The notes beneath the pieces are model-generated. The model worked only from the letters and a program-made list of their open reading frames with translations. It did no database searches and had not been told where the DNA came from. This document shows positions 53,290-64,000 of a stretch of DNA of 64,000 bases, piece after piece. The translations under genes were made by a program, and so were the position numbers. Every line of letters starts with the position of its first letter. Within the stretch, counting starts at the first letter, position 1. Origin of the DNA: Eucalyptus grandis (lineage: Eukaryota > Streptophyta > Magnoliopsida > Myrtales > Myrtaceae); assembly GCF_016545825.1 (NCBI RefSeq), contig NC_052620.1, positions 42,833,705 through 42,897,704 on the forward strand, written 5' to 3'.

Positions 53290-54790
53290 AATTCAACTGT
53301 CAACTCATCTTGGAATTAAAAACATAGTAGATTCATCAAATGTAACATCACATGATATATACATCTGCCTAGTGGTTGGATCAAAGCACTTGTATCCCTT
53401 TTTTTGTTGATGAATAGCCCATGAACACACACTTCTTAGCGCGAGGGTCAAGCTTACCACCGCTTTGAGAGTGCACATAACACACACCCAAAAACTCTTA
53501 AATGCAAGATATTAAGTTTGTGCCTGTAAAGAATTTCCATAGGCATTTTGTAACCAGAACATGACTAAAAGTTGATTAATAACATAATAGCTAGTTAAAA
53601 TAGCATTGCTCCAATAAGTTTTCAGCATGCCTCTAGAAAATAATAATGCTCAAGTCACCTCAAGAAGGTGTCGATTCTTTCATTCAGCCACCCCATTTTG
53701 CTAAGGTGTATTTACACCCAAAGTTTGATTAATAATGCCTAAGTTGCTCAAATAAGATTGGAAGATCTGATTGGGATATTCTATACCATTATCCGTGCGT
53801 AAGACCTTATGTATGTTTTGAATTGATTCTGAATCATGCTACAAAATTCATGAAAAACAATGATTACATCACTTTTACCTTTGAGAAGGTATAGCCAAGC
53901 AACTTGTGATTTGTCATCAATAAAAATAAATAAAAAATATTTAAAACCATCTGTTGAATCCATTGGAGCACTCCAAACATCCGCACGTACTAAATCAAAC
54001 ACTTTAGAAGCTAAATTAGAGCTTTGAGGAAAAGGTAATATGTGTTGTTTAGCATAATGACAAGAGTCACAAGTATTGCAATTATGAAATAAAGTTCTAT
54101 CAATAGCTTGGAACACACGGTCAGAAGGATGACCCATGTGCATGTACCATAATCTTGAAGCCTCCATTGCATTTCTTTCTTGCCACCAAGGCATTCATAT
54201 GATAGTCAAGAACGTAGAGACTATTTTTAGCCGTTCTTCACCAATCGTCTTCTTGGTACTGCAATCCTAAAACAACACATTTGAAGAAGAGAAGATAACA
54301 TTGCAATTTAATTATTTAGTGCACTTGCTTAGTGCAGTTGCTCACATAAAATAAATTAGAGGACAAATTAGGCACAACTAAAATATCAGATTTTGTGATA
54401 ACAACTTAAGCTACCTTGCTCCTTGCGTTGGAACTTGCATTCCGTTAGCCACAATAATGGGTGGATACGAGGCACTTGAGGAGACATTAAAAAGTAAATG
54501 TGCTAAGCTGCACATGTGATCGGTAGCTCTCGAATCTATGACAAATTAAGTACTAGATTGGGTTAAAAGAGCGGTACCCGATATCTTAACCATGTTGACC
54601 GAATCTAACGAAGGACCCGAAGGTCCTCAACCAATAGCCCCTTGTCCTTGCATTTGAAGCAGTTGTTCAAGTTGTTGTGCCAAGAACTCCACTTTCGACT
54701 GAAACTTCTTGAAACAGCAAGTTTTGCTTGTTGAACCTTATCTTTGTTGGCACGGAGGATGGAGTACAAATTTGATTCTTTAGTATTATT
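53290..54790 (-). pseudogene. Third Copia fragment (protease-integrase region)
   Basis: On the minus strand the pieces run in Copia order: a protease-like segment with DSRATDHMCSLAHL near 54530, GAG-pre-integrase text (SRLWYMHMGHPSD) and an integrase core including CDSCHYAKQHILPFP and FIDDKSQVAWLYLL at 53781-54194, then an integrase tail with GYKCFDPTTRQMYISCDVTF at 53305-53487. Stops and shifts break it. No LTRs were found, so the limits are approximate. Confidence 0.8.
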
Positions 54791-56650
54791 GTTAGAATTT
54801 ATATTTAAAAAGTTGCATACATTATTTTTTTTTCAATTTAAAAAAAAAAAAAACTAATATTAATTATCCAAAGAGTTTTTCAAATGTGTTTTCTATCGAA
54901 CGATATTTCTTTCAAAATTGCTTCTCAAAGCATACAACCTTTGTATTTGCTTAAAGTCCTTTAGGCTAAACAGCTTTATATTTTGCCAATGGATTTTCAA
55001 AATACCGAACCAAATACACCCTAAGCCTACAACAGAGTTTGCATATTAATTGAGCTAGGTGGTGGATTGGTTTTAAATGAATGGCTCTAGACAAATTGGA
55101 CTAAGCCTGACGAGAAAAATTGACCGAGCCTATCACCATCATAAGAGCCCGAAATTTTCGATTGGATTTAGAGGATAATTGGGTAATTTTATATTCAAAT
55201 CTTTGAATATTTTCAAGAGATTTGATTTGATATCATCGTGATCTTAAGAGATAATATGGACTTAAAAGGTATATCTCTTAGAATTTGAAATTGGAAAGTG
55301 GACTATAAACGAAAGCCTAATTCGTCCTTATGAACAGGAGAGAATGTAGGGAAAAAGGCTCGCGGCAGAGTATTCCTTGCGGCCGCGATTCTCGTCGTTG
55401 CCGTCCAGCACCATGAGCTCGCGAGACGATGAGGTTGTCGATATTCCAAGTTCTAGGCGAGCCCATCGACCGGTCCAGCAGCATCCTATCGCCATCAGGC
55501 TGACGTCCTGGCACGACTGGACTAGTGTTGCCGCCGAGCCATCTTCGTTGCGGTGGACTCCGGCAACACCGGTTTTCTTCAGGCGATTCACTTAGATTTT
55601 GTCGCAGGTGTTCTACTTGAAGGCCTTGCAGCAGGCTCCTTGCGCCGCTGCACTCATGGACGTCCGGCAAGCTTTGCTCTTTATTGCCGTGATTAATCTT
55701 TCCATTGTAGGTTTTCCGCAGAAGTACATCTCAATGCCATAATTTGGCACAAAAGACATTTAACTTAAGTGCAACATTCGAATAAAAACGGATCACTTAA
55801 CTTTTCACTCCGACCAAAGTTTGACCAATAAAAGCGGATCACTTAAGTGCCACCCGGCCAAAATGCTGACATGTCAATTTTTTGGCGAAGGGAGTGCAAA
55901 ACGACACTCTTGCCAAAATAAGGGCTGAGCCCATTTCAAACCGCCTCCCCCTTTTTTTTTTTTGTTTTTGTTTTTGTTTTAATTTTTAATTTTTAATTTT
56001 TTTAAATTTTAATATTAAAATTATTATTTTAAATATTGTAACTAAATTTAATTTAATTAATTTTATATTATTTTTACCACGTCAGCCCAAAATGATGTCG
56101 TTTTGCATTATTTGGCACGTCAACGCAAACGACGTTGTTATGCACTTTCCGGCGGAAAAATGTCATGTATGCAATTTGGCGGATTTGTACTCAAATAATC
56201 AATTTTGCTTCGATTTTACTTGATTTTGGCACTTTTAAATGTACATTTCGTAGTTATAGCGTGACTTTAAGTGTCTCCTTCCACATTACATTGGAGTGGT
56301 CCGCGTCTCGTAGTTTTTCTAGTTATCTGGTGCGTCTCGTAAGTTTTCTAGTTATCTAGTGTTTCCATAGTCACGGTGAGTTTTTATTTTTTTATTTTTC
56401 CTCAACGGGATAATCTCTGCAGCACCGTCGAGTTGAGAGATGGCCATGAACCATCGACGATCATCACTCGACGGCTACGGAGAGCTCCTTGCATTGCCGT
56501 CACCGAGACCCCTTCACGGCCGTGAGCAATCCCCCACCCATCGGCCACCAAGCTGTGAGCCACCACCGGATCGTCGCCCATCATCCATCACGATTCCGGT
56601 GATCCACTATCCGTCCAAATTTAAAACCTTATCAGCACCATATTGCGAAT
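54791..56650. other. Intergenic, repeats and unassigned GC-rich patches
   Basis: Poly-A and (GTTTTT)n runs occur at about 54838-54853 and 55950-55980. A GC-rich patch at 55317-55720 gives competing open frames on both strands with no recognised domain. The segment 55740-56200 repeats words such as CGGATCACTTAA and CACTTAAGTG. A second GC-rich patch at 56420-56620 looks leader- or LTR-like. I see no gene that I can support. Confidence 0.5.
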
Positions 56651-56659
56651 TAGGTAAGC

Positions 56660-57340
56660 ATCTTATCCGATTCAATTTTCATACATTTGTTACTTGAATC
56701 GGCAATATTGTTTGAATATCCTAGTGATATTATCATATCCATGAAATTAATTTCGAGCAGCCTTCAAATTAGGGGATTATTTCTAATTTCATAACGTGTT
56801 ATAATAGTCGATTCGAGCCCATGTCCGAGATATGATTTTGATCGTACATAAAATTGATCAATCCAATCCTCATGTATAGGAATCAATCAGTTGATTTATT
56901 TCTAAATTTGAAGAGATGTGGATAATATCCTTTGTGATTGGGTGTTATCTTTGGTTTTGATTTCATTTATTTTTTTAATGGAAACGGAATCAATCCACAC
57001 CAAACAAAACATAACAATCAAACCAAAATAAAAAATAACACCCGATCACTTATTATCCATATCCATTCAAATTTGGAAATAAATCGGCAAATTCTATCCT
57101 AGATGAGAGGATTGGATTTGTCAATTTTTGGTGCAATAGGAATCATATCTCGGGCATGAGTTCAGCATAAGATCGTATTAATAATTATAGTACATTATGA
57201 AATTAGGAAATAATTCTTAATTCAAAAGCTATCCGGAAATTTTCGTGGAGATGGTAATATTATTCTAAGATTCAAACAAGATTGCAATTTTAATGAATTA
57301 GGTAACAAATTATATGTAAATTGAATTAATGAAAGATTAT
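56660..57340. repeat. Large foldback (inverted repeat) sequence
   Basis: Two arms of about 300 bp face each other with almost no loop (centre near 56985). The left arm has GCAATATTGTTTGAAT, TATTTCTAATTTCATAA, CCGAGATATGATT, CCAATCCTC and GATTGGGTGTTAT. The right arm, read on the other strand, has GCAATCTTGTTTGAAT, TATTTCCTAATTTCATAA, CCGAGATATGATT, CCAATCCTC and GATCGGGTGTTAT, in the same order. Small indels separate the matches. It is a foldback element or an inverted duplication. If transcribed it would form a long hairpin RNA. No open frame of note is inside. Confidence 0.85.
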
Positions 57341-57513
57341 GAGCAACAAAATTAAATGTGGGTTATGAGAGAGCATGCTGACTGTATCCAAGTCAGGGCG
57401 TTGGTCAATCGCTTGACATATCACGCCTTATCGCGCGGAATATTTGAAGTTCAAAGGTAAAACTCCTTGTTAATTTATTAATTCGAAGGATGACAGAACG
57501 AAAAGAAGAGGGT

Positions 57514-58859
57514 TCACAGCTTGGTGCAATCGGTTGGCTTGAAAGAAATAGTATTTGCATCGAGGTCAAACCCGATCAAATAATTAGTCTGAGCATAGTT
57601 GCCGATTATCCCACCAGGACTATCAGTGGAAGTCATGGCGAAGCAAAATATGCCATCCTTAGCCTCTATGAACGTGCTCGTCTGCTTCCACTCCACGTCG
57701 GCTTCGCCGTCGAAATGCGCCGTCAGCACCGGCCCCTTCGCTTGCACGTCCCTCCCGTAGCACAGCTGCGGCCTCAGCTGAGGGTCATCTATGGGTGTCA
57801 ATTCCACCGCTCTCTTCACCTCCGCTGCCAACCTGTCGTAGAAATCTTTCGGCACGATGGTTATAGGCGTCCCCGAGTCTAGGAACACGTTCCCCTTAGA
57901 GACGTGGCTCGCCCCAGAAGAGTTAAAGGCAGGTAGGTGCTTCCGACGCTGATCCCGTTCACGGTCACATAGTAGAAGGACGGGTTTTGCATGGTCAGAA
58001 GGCTGGTAGTGACGGTGTCGGGGCCCTCGAGACCTCGCTGCCGCTGCCGAAGCTCATCTTGCTGGTGACGGTCGGTGGGTGTGGAAGGGGACTAGGCACT
58101 GAGAGAACCGCCTGGCCCCGAAGGACGTGCCTATCTGCGAGATGAGGCGGGGCCTTTCGCATGAGCCCGGCGAGTCCCATCTCGTTGTCGTTGAAGACGC
58201 CGGTGTTGTTGTGGCCGCAACCGAACACTATGTTCGGGAGCGTCACTGGTGGTCCAGTGGTGGAAGCGAAGGTCAGTGTCTCCGTCGCGAGGACCCCCTT
58301 CGTCAGGGACGAATCCGCGTATGCGCTGGTGTAGTTGCACGTGTTCAAGGGAGAAGCGCACGAGGTGCTGCCAGGAGCTGGCACTGCTGGGACGGGCACG
58401 CAACGTCACGGTATGGAAGACGATTTCGGGTCGTACTTGGGGCTTTTCTTTTCTGAGGGAAACACTGATCGCAGGGGAAGCATTGAACCCAAAAAGAGGT
58501 CGCTGCCGGTGTCGACGATGGCGTAGACATCGTAGGGCGGGGTCCCTATCGACACTTTCAGGACATATTCGCCATTGTCCGGGAGGATGTCGGACTGAAC
58601 CGTGTCGAGATGGAACAAAGGTGGGACAGGAACGTTCATGTTGGAAACGGCCTTGGACCCTGGCAAAGGAGCGTCGGAACGCATCAGCGTAGCGCTGCGC
58701 GAGAGCTTTGCTGGGGTTGTGGATGTGGTCGCGGTGGATGAGATGAGTGGTGAAACCCTGTGTCAACGACGGTGCCCTTGCGGTGGCACGGATGGTCGTC
58801 GAGAGGAGAGCGAAAGAGATGAGGAGAAGGCAAAGGAAAAAGAGCTTCTTCATTGCCAT
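57514..58859 (-). CDS. CDR1-like aspartic protease, frame disturbed
   Basis: This secreted pepsin-like protease (family A1) resembles the Arabidopsis CDR1/At2g35615 group. It is a single exon of 1,346 nt, equivalent to about 448 residues, the usual length. It starts MAMKKLFFLCLLLISFALL, a signal peptide, followed by FTTHLIHRDHIHNPSKA, the family's opening motif. The first catalytic site DTGSDLF (58500-58525) and the second LDSGTPITIV (about 57880) are present. Other conserved text is NGEYVLKVSIGTPP, CPSQQCQLL, FGCGHNNTGVFNDNEMG and a tail ending FKPTDCTKL. The reading frame changes at several points (near 58660, 58500, 58390, 58150 and 57900), so no single frame covers the protein. Catalytic residues are intact, so base errors are possible, but a decaying gene cannot be excluded. 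It shares its 3' flank with the split pseudogene at 49152 and the relic at 39940. Confidence 0.8.
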
Positions 58860-60460
58860 TGAGCTTGCTTCACTTTTCTATAATGTTTATGAAGGGAACG
58901 CCGAATTTCGGAATTGGGTCGAGGGGTTAGTCGCCCAACAATGCAGTCTTCCTCAGGATGCGCGATTTATAATAGTGGTAATGCAATGTGATGTGCTTCA
59001 ATCCATATGTAAAGGAATGGACGGTGATTTTGTTCCATATACCGATATTTCAATGAATGTACTCCCTTAAAAGTAGTTGTGGGAAAACTAATGAATGCAA
59101 AATTCACCCATCAACACCATATGGATATATATCTGAGCTGTTGCTGTGCATGATCTGTCCATGTCAATATTCGATTAATTTTTTATTTTACTTTCTTCAA
59201 TACTATAATGGCTGATCTTTCCATATCTAACCGTTATCTTAAGAATTGGGAGTTTTCGGCTTCCCATATATTTTCATGACCGCAAGGAGAATCTGCAATC
59301 AGTTAGTACCAGAGCCTGTTGGATATTCTCTTGATAGTATTAGTGAACGGGATACATGTTGTGAAAAGGGTAGGAAAAAAATCAATGAAGTGAACTTCTA
59401 ATGTAAGGTAAGATGCTTTTTATATTCACGTGGTCTTTCTTTATTTAGTAGTTCAAACTATATCAGAACTATCATTTGTGTGACTTGCTCGTGAAAGGGG
59501 GCGTAAGAAAGATCGTCTCGATAAAAGAAGAACAATTAAAAACTTAGGTATAGAAAGGAGTCTTTGTAAGTTTTAATTGATTGTAGATGAGATGATCGCA
59601 CGGTAATCTTTGTAATTAGTGGGTTATATAAATGGCGACATGTAATTTTGTGGGATCATCCAAAATACATACGTCTATTGTACTATTCTTTAGTTTATTA
59701 ATATGATCATCCTTTTAGTTTATGTATTTTTCTTTTATAGTATGGACCTTTAATTTATTGTCTATTCTTGTAATAATACCGATTGAATTCCTATTCAAAA
59801 TTATCACGGAACTCATCTCGCAAAAAATCAAAAATGAACTTTTGGGGAAGATTTTTCGCTATCCAGATGGATACCTATTTGTGGCGAGACACAGATTAAC
59901 TTAATACGTAATTAGATGGCCAGATCTTACGGTGACAAAAAGAGACGCCATCGTGAAAATATAGCGGACGATTTCAAGCCGACCAAGCCCTTTGATTGTT
60001 ACGCGTGTAACGGGATCCCAGAAGATAGACTGTGTAAAAGCGATTGATGCGGTAATCAAGAAGGTGGCGTGCCTATCACCCGGTCAGGGGGAATGTTCAA
60101 ATCTGCAAAAAAGGAAGAAGGGGCTGAACCGTCATTTCGCCAGGGACAAGACACGTTTTTGCCGTTAAGTAACGGCGGCGGCGGCGGGCGAGGGGAAGAG
60201 GGAAGAGGCGGGACGGTGCCGTTGGAGAAACACAGCCGTAGTACGGGGGCAGGGGTAGGTGGACCTGACCACCTTTGTGATGGCAGTTGGGCGTTCTTTG
60301 GGCTCCTCTTCTTCATCCACCCCTCTCTCTCTCTGTGCTTCCTAATTGGGTGATCCAACTGGTCTCTCATCTTTTTGCTCTTCGTCTTCAATCCATCTTC
60401 TTGTGCTTCTTCGGCACGCAGAGAGTTTCTTTGTGTTTCATAGCAGATAAGAGTGCTTTG
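58860..60460. other. Intergenic, aspartic protease upstream to LEA-like leader
   Basis: No gene is recognised. The first part is the protease promoter region. AT-rich DNA follows, then from about 60060 a GC- and CT-richer region that probably holds the promoter and 5' leader of the LEA-like gene. Confidence 0.5.
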
Positions 60461-62514
60461 TATGGCCGCCAGCTCGAGGACTTCCTGGGATCGCTGGGAT
60501 CGGCAAGCGAGTTGTCTCTCAGATCTGGAGCCCCAACTCCCCCGCCCACCTCCTCCCTCTCTTGCTTCTCAGGTTTTCCCTCTCTCTCTCTCTCGGAGGA
60601 GACTCGTAGCGAGGTTTCATCTTCTTTATATTCCGACGTAGTAACTAGCTTCCAGTTCTGCTGGTTCCGTTAGATTCGGGGTTCATTTGGCTGGCTCTCT
60701 TTACTTCTCTCATGCGGCTTTACAATCTGTCCTTCATTTGCTGTTCAGCCAATTCATCGCGTACAATACGGAACAGAACAAGAATCGTACGGAGCCTAAG
60801 TCTTTATCTTTATTATCACTAACTGACCTGGGAATAGCTAGGTCTTGTACCTACAGAGCCTGCTGCACATATCGAATCGCCTGTTGATTTCCGAGTATCG
60901 TCTCCCAGTGAAGCGATTTTCCTTATTCTCGTTCCGTGTTGATGAAAGAAAGAGAAATTCTTATTTACGAAGCACCACATGGCTTGTTGACTTTAGTGCT
61001 CTTCAGGAACTTCTTCTGCTCGATTGCTTAGGGACATAAGCTCACTAAGTGGTTTCTATGTTTCCCTTATTTTCCCAGTTTGGCCCTGTACAGTTAGAAG
61101 AGAAGGTATCCTGATTGCTGCTTTTAGTTCTCCGATGTGCGCATACATTTTTGCACTGTCCTCACTTGGGAATTTCAAATATCAATCCCCATATTCCTGT
61201 GTGGAGAACCCTGGTCGATCTCCCTTCAAAACTCAACCGCAGACCCTAGGCCTCTTCGCAGTCTCACCATGGAAGTCGATTAGGATGTTCTGGCTATCGC
61301 GGGATGGACGACTTGATTCCAATGAGGGGTCAAATCTATCATTTCCTAATGTTGGAGGGTCACAAATTAGCATACCGTAGTGGGAAGACCATGTTATTCA
61401 ATTTATATTGCTAAGGCTCACTCGGCACCGATAAAGTAGATGGGGTGCCAAAATATCTACCAAAAAGCAAGAAATCAGTAGTGGTGGGCAATGTCCGCAA
61501 TCCTTAGATAAGACTGGATATCTATCTACATGTGGCGACAGTGAAAGATTCGCCTATGGGCTTGGATCCTTAGAAAGGAGTCATGATCTTGGGGTGATGA
61601 TTATTCAAGATCGGAGACCGTGAAGAATGAGCAACCAATGCGTAAAAAAGATAAGTGGGTGGCCGGGACTCGCTATCTGTTCAGTTTCCAATAACATAAA
61701 TATCAACGTCCTAGTCGAACGGTGTGGTACCCTGTCCCCCACTAAATAACAAAAAATTGAACAGTTCGAAGGAGAAGAGGGTTACAGCTTTTAATGGAGG
61801 AGGCGAGCAAGTACGGATCGAGGGGGACATATAACTTTATATAATCCTCATTCTGAACGAGAACTTGACCTGCCTCGACTACTCCGCGTGCTTTGGATAA
61901 GGTTTTGGACTTTCTCTTGCTTTTCTGGTCCCCTTGTTTTCCTGGAATGCAGACGTGCCTTCTTATCTCGGTCTAATCTCTCGCCTGCCGGACTAGCCCG
62001 CCATAGAAACAAGTCTCTATATATTGATGGAAGCCGATAACACTTTCAAAGTAACTAGAAATTTCAGTCATTCACCTTCATATATCATCGACCAATTCCT
62101 AGGTTTTCATTTTGACATGGTGTTCATCTAGGTCTATGTACAACTCAAAGCTTGCATTTTTGTTTTCCATGGTTTGTAAATATCGGTGCGTGCTAATTAA
62201 CCTAGTGAGTGATGATGATCGATGGATCAATGCATGCTGGTTGTAGGAGAGCTGCCCACACATCCGTGTATGACAAGAACCCAGAGGATCAAGTCGCATC
62301 GACCGTGGTCCCTGATGAAGTGATTGACGCTCCATCCGACAAATACTGGGCTCCCCACCCCAAGACCGGGGTGTTTGGGCCTGCGACTGACCATCACCTC
62401 CGTGCCCACGGCGAGCTTCCTAAGCCTGGTGATGCCGAGAACTCGGTGCTGGAGGACACTGCTTGGTTCCGCCCCACTAGCCTCGAGGATCTTGAGAAGC
62501 CTCCTCACCAGTAA
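60461..62514 (+). CDS. LEA-like protein, At5g17165 type, probably organelle-targeted
   Basis: Exon 2 (62247-62514) is clear: RAAHTSVYDKNPEDQV, then VVPDEVIDAPSDKYWAPHPK, TGVFGPATDHH and VLEDTAWFRPTSLEDLEKPP. This is the conserved core of a small plant LEA-related family represented by At5g17165. Exon 1 is assigned to 60461-60572. It starts MAASSR, and in a shifted frame reads LPGIAGIGKRVVSQIW and ends LLPLLLLR. Donor AG|GT and acceptor GTAG|G join in phase to give LLLLRRAAHTSVYDKN, a basic, hydrophobic leader that looks like a mitochondrial presequence. One extra base (or two missing) near 60478 separates the ATG from that frame. The intron is 1,674 bp. Members are usually drought- or seed-related, but the function is not established. 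Confidence 0.78.
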
Positions 62515-64000
62515 ATTAGTACATGGGTCCAACCGCTAGCTATCATATGCAAGCCACCTCGGTGTCATCCTTGAGAAGAATAATTCGTTTGTAGCTGTAA
62601 TATATATTTAAGTACTGAAGATGTGGATTTGAGCTTGATAGCTTGCAAGTATCGCTCCTACCCATCAAAGTAGGAGCTACATCTTGTACCTATGGGATTG
62701 TTGTATTTTTCCTGGAGTTTGGTATAAGATGTTCGGATGTGCCTACTTTATTCTTCAGTCGCCATCTGTATATTTTCGTGTTTCCCATAGCATTATCTCT
62801 GGAAGGACGACGAATAAGGCACGATTGTGTAGAGGATGTAAGGACGAATGATGGGGTATACTGGAGGGAGAGATAACTTCATTTTGTATCACGTGGGAAG
62901 CATAATCTATTGATATGGATTATTTGCAAATTGCAAAGCTAATTAAAAAAAAAATTGGTTATTTTACTTCACTGTACTGAACAATTATCAGGCCATAAAC
63001 AATGGGCTTGGTTTGTGTCCTCAAAAGTATTTAGGCATGAATATGTCAAGATATTGACAGATGATTTGCCCAATTTAGCTGTCTAGCTTAATCTGCATCT
63101 GATGGATATCACGAGGAGAAACTAAAGCGGTTGAATTGAATTCACCAACCCAAGAGCACTAGCGGTTGCAGCATCCATTGATGGGCACCGTAGCTGCTTG
63201 CACTAGCCTTCTGATTTTCGCATCACCGTGTTCCTCTAGGACCCACTTCGATTCGTCTTCCAAGACCCAATCTATTTCTTGCGCTACTTCAACCTCTTCC
63301 TTCACTACTTCAGTACGGAATTGCGATTCCATTTGCTCCCAGGTGTGGATAGAATTGACTGGAAAAATGGTATATCAAGTAAAAGCAGTCTTAGATAGTG
63401 ATAAAGGAAATAACCTCGATTTCCAACACTCAGCCTGAGACGCATCACCACACTGCGAAGTGAATTGACTAACATGTTCGACTATCGATCGATCGTCTTT
63501 GCTAGAGAAGATGTTAAAATCAGGCATTTCGAAACCTCTTGGGTAAGGTGTTGCGTCAATCCAATCTGGATATGATTTTCAGTACACAGGTATATAATGT
63601 TCCCCATATCATATTCGAAACATTGTACTACTTGATCCACTAACAACTGGAGATACTGAGGATTTTAATCGGGGATTAATTAACCAAGCTGCTCCCAGTA
63701 TGTGCTGTGTATCTGGACATATTTCCACTTGGTCTAAACAAATGTCCATGGCCTGTGAAAGGGGCATATAATATGCAATACGAGATCAGGCCTGCATGTG
63801 CTCAGCTAGTCTTTAAAGAAACATTTTCAAGCTTGTAATGGTTTGAACCAGCTAAGCATTTCTCCAAAATGCTGGTATTTCCCATTGACTTCTCAATGGA
63901 TTTGATCGATTATTGGCATCTTGGCCGTATAAATTCTATGGTTATCTCATAGCAGTTAAAAACATACAAATAAAACCATTTGAGATCTTCTGGTAATTAT
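62515..64000. other. LEA-like 3' region and distal intergenic
   Basis: This is the 3' untranslated region of the LEA-like gene followed by AT-rich DNA. The only coding-like signal is the minus-strand open frame at about 63165-63363. The final 500 bp show nothing recognisable. Confidence 0.5.
63165..63363 (-). other. Unidentified open frame, possibly a gag remnant
   Basis: The minus strand reads an open stretch of about 66 codons with NSIHTWEQMESQFRTEVV, then an acidic section EEVEVAQEIDWVLEDESKWV. The start resembles the tryptophan-containing motif of retrotransposon gag proteins, but the rest does not. No start codon or splice context was settled. I do not know what it is. Confidence 0.25.

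Noticed and set aside
55317..55720. GC-rich patch with open frames on both strands
   Set aside because: I looked for lipid-transfer or receptor-like motifs in the cysteine-containing frame and found none; frames compete and stop.

Overview
This is nuclear DNA from a flowering plant. The evidence is multi-exon genes with GT-AG introns (one GC-AG), Ty1-copia retrotransposons, small inverted-repeat elements and many (TC)n tracts in 5' leaders. The gene set points to a woody eudicot. Myrtales is a guess from overall character, not something the sequence proves.

Layout. (1) 2.2-5.8 kb, + strand: a six-exon ARF small GTPase of the ARFB1 type. (2) 7.5-12.8 kb, - strand: the regulatory subunit 2 of protein phosphatase 4 (PP4R2), convergent with ARF. 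(3) 13-17.7 kb: a TE-rich gap. (4) 17.7-29.2 kb, + strand: a TWO-IN-ONE/FUSED kinase (TIO) with an N-terminal kinase domain and a long ARM-like C-terminal region. (5) 30.8-32.7 kb, + strand: CDC20, the APC/C activator, with an inverted pair of mitosis-specific MSA motifs in its promoter. (6) 33.8-38.7 kb, - strand: a DUF1218 membrane protein whose locus is full of tandem duplications. (7) 37.7-49.2 kb: a duplicated block split by a 7.2-kb Copia element with a perfect 5-bp target-site duplication. (8) 49.1-53.1 kb: a CDR1-like aspartic protease pseudogene split by a second, internally deleted Copia. (9) 53.3-54.8 kb: a third Copia fragment. (10) 56.7-57.3 kb: a large foldback (hairpin) sequence. 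(11) 57.5-58.9 kb, - strand: a second aspartic protease copy. (12) 60.5-62.5 kb, + strand: a two-exon LEA-like gene resembling Arabidopsis At5g17165.

ARF, PP4R2, DUF1218 and the LEA-like gene resemble Arabidopsis genes that, as I recall, lie close together on chromosome 5 (At5g17060, At5g17070, At5g17210, At5g17165), so the block looks like ancestral microsynteny. TIO (phragmoplast/cytokinesis kinase) and CDC20 (metaphase-anaphase trigger) are mitotic genes lying head to tail with about 1.6 kb between them.

Several conserved genes carry isolated one-base losses, mostly in homopolymers (ARF four, CDC20 three, TIO one), while their splice sites and exon phases are intact. I read this mainly as consensus error in an assembly, with true pseudogenisation as the alternative, most plausible for ARF. 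I found no clearly new molecular system. The best leads are the foldback sequence, the serially duplicated DUF1218 locus, the GC-cored repeat family, the CDC20 MSA pair and the W-box cluster in the Copia leader.
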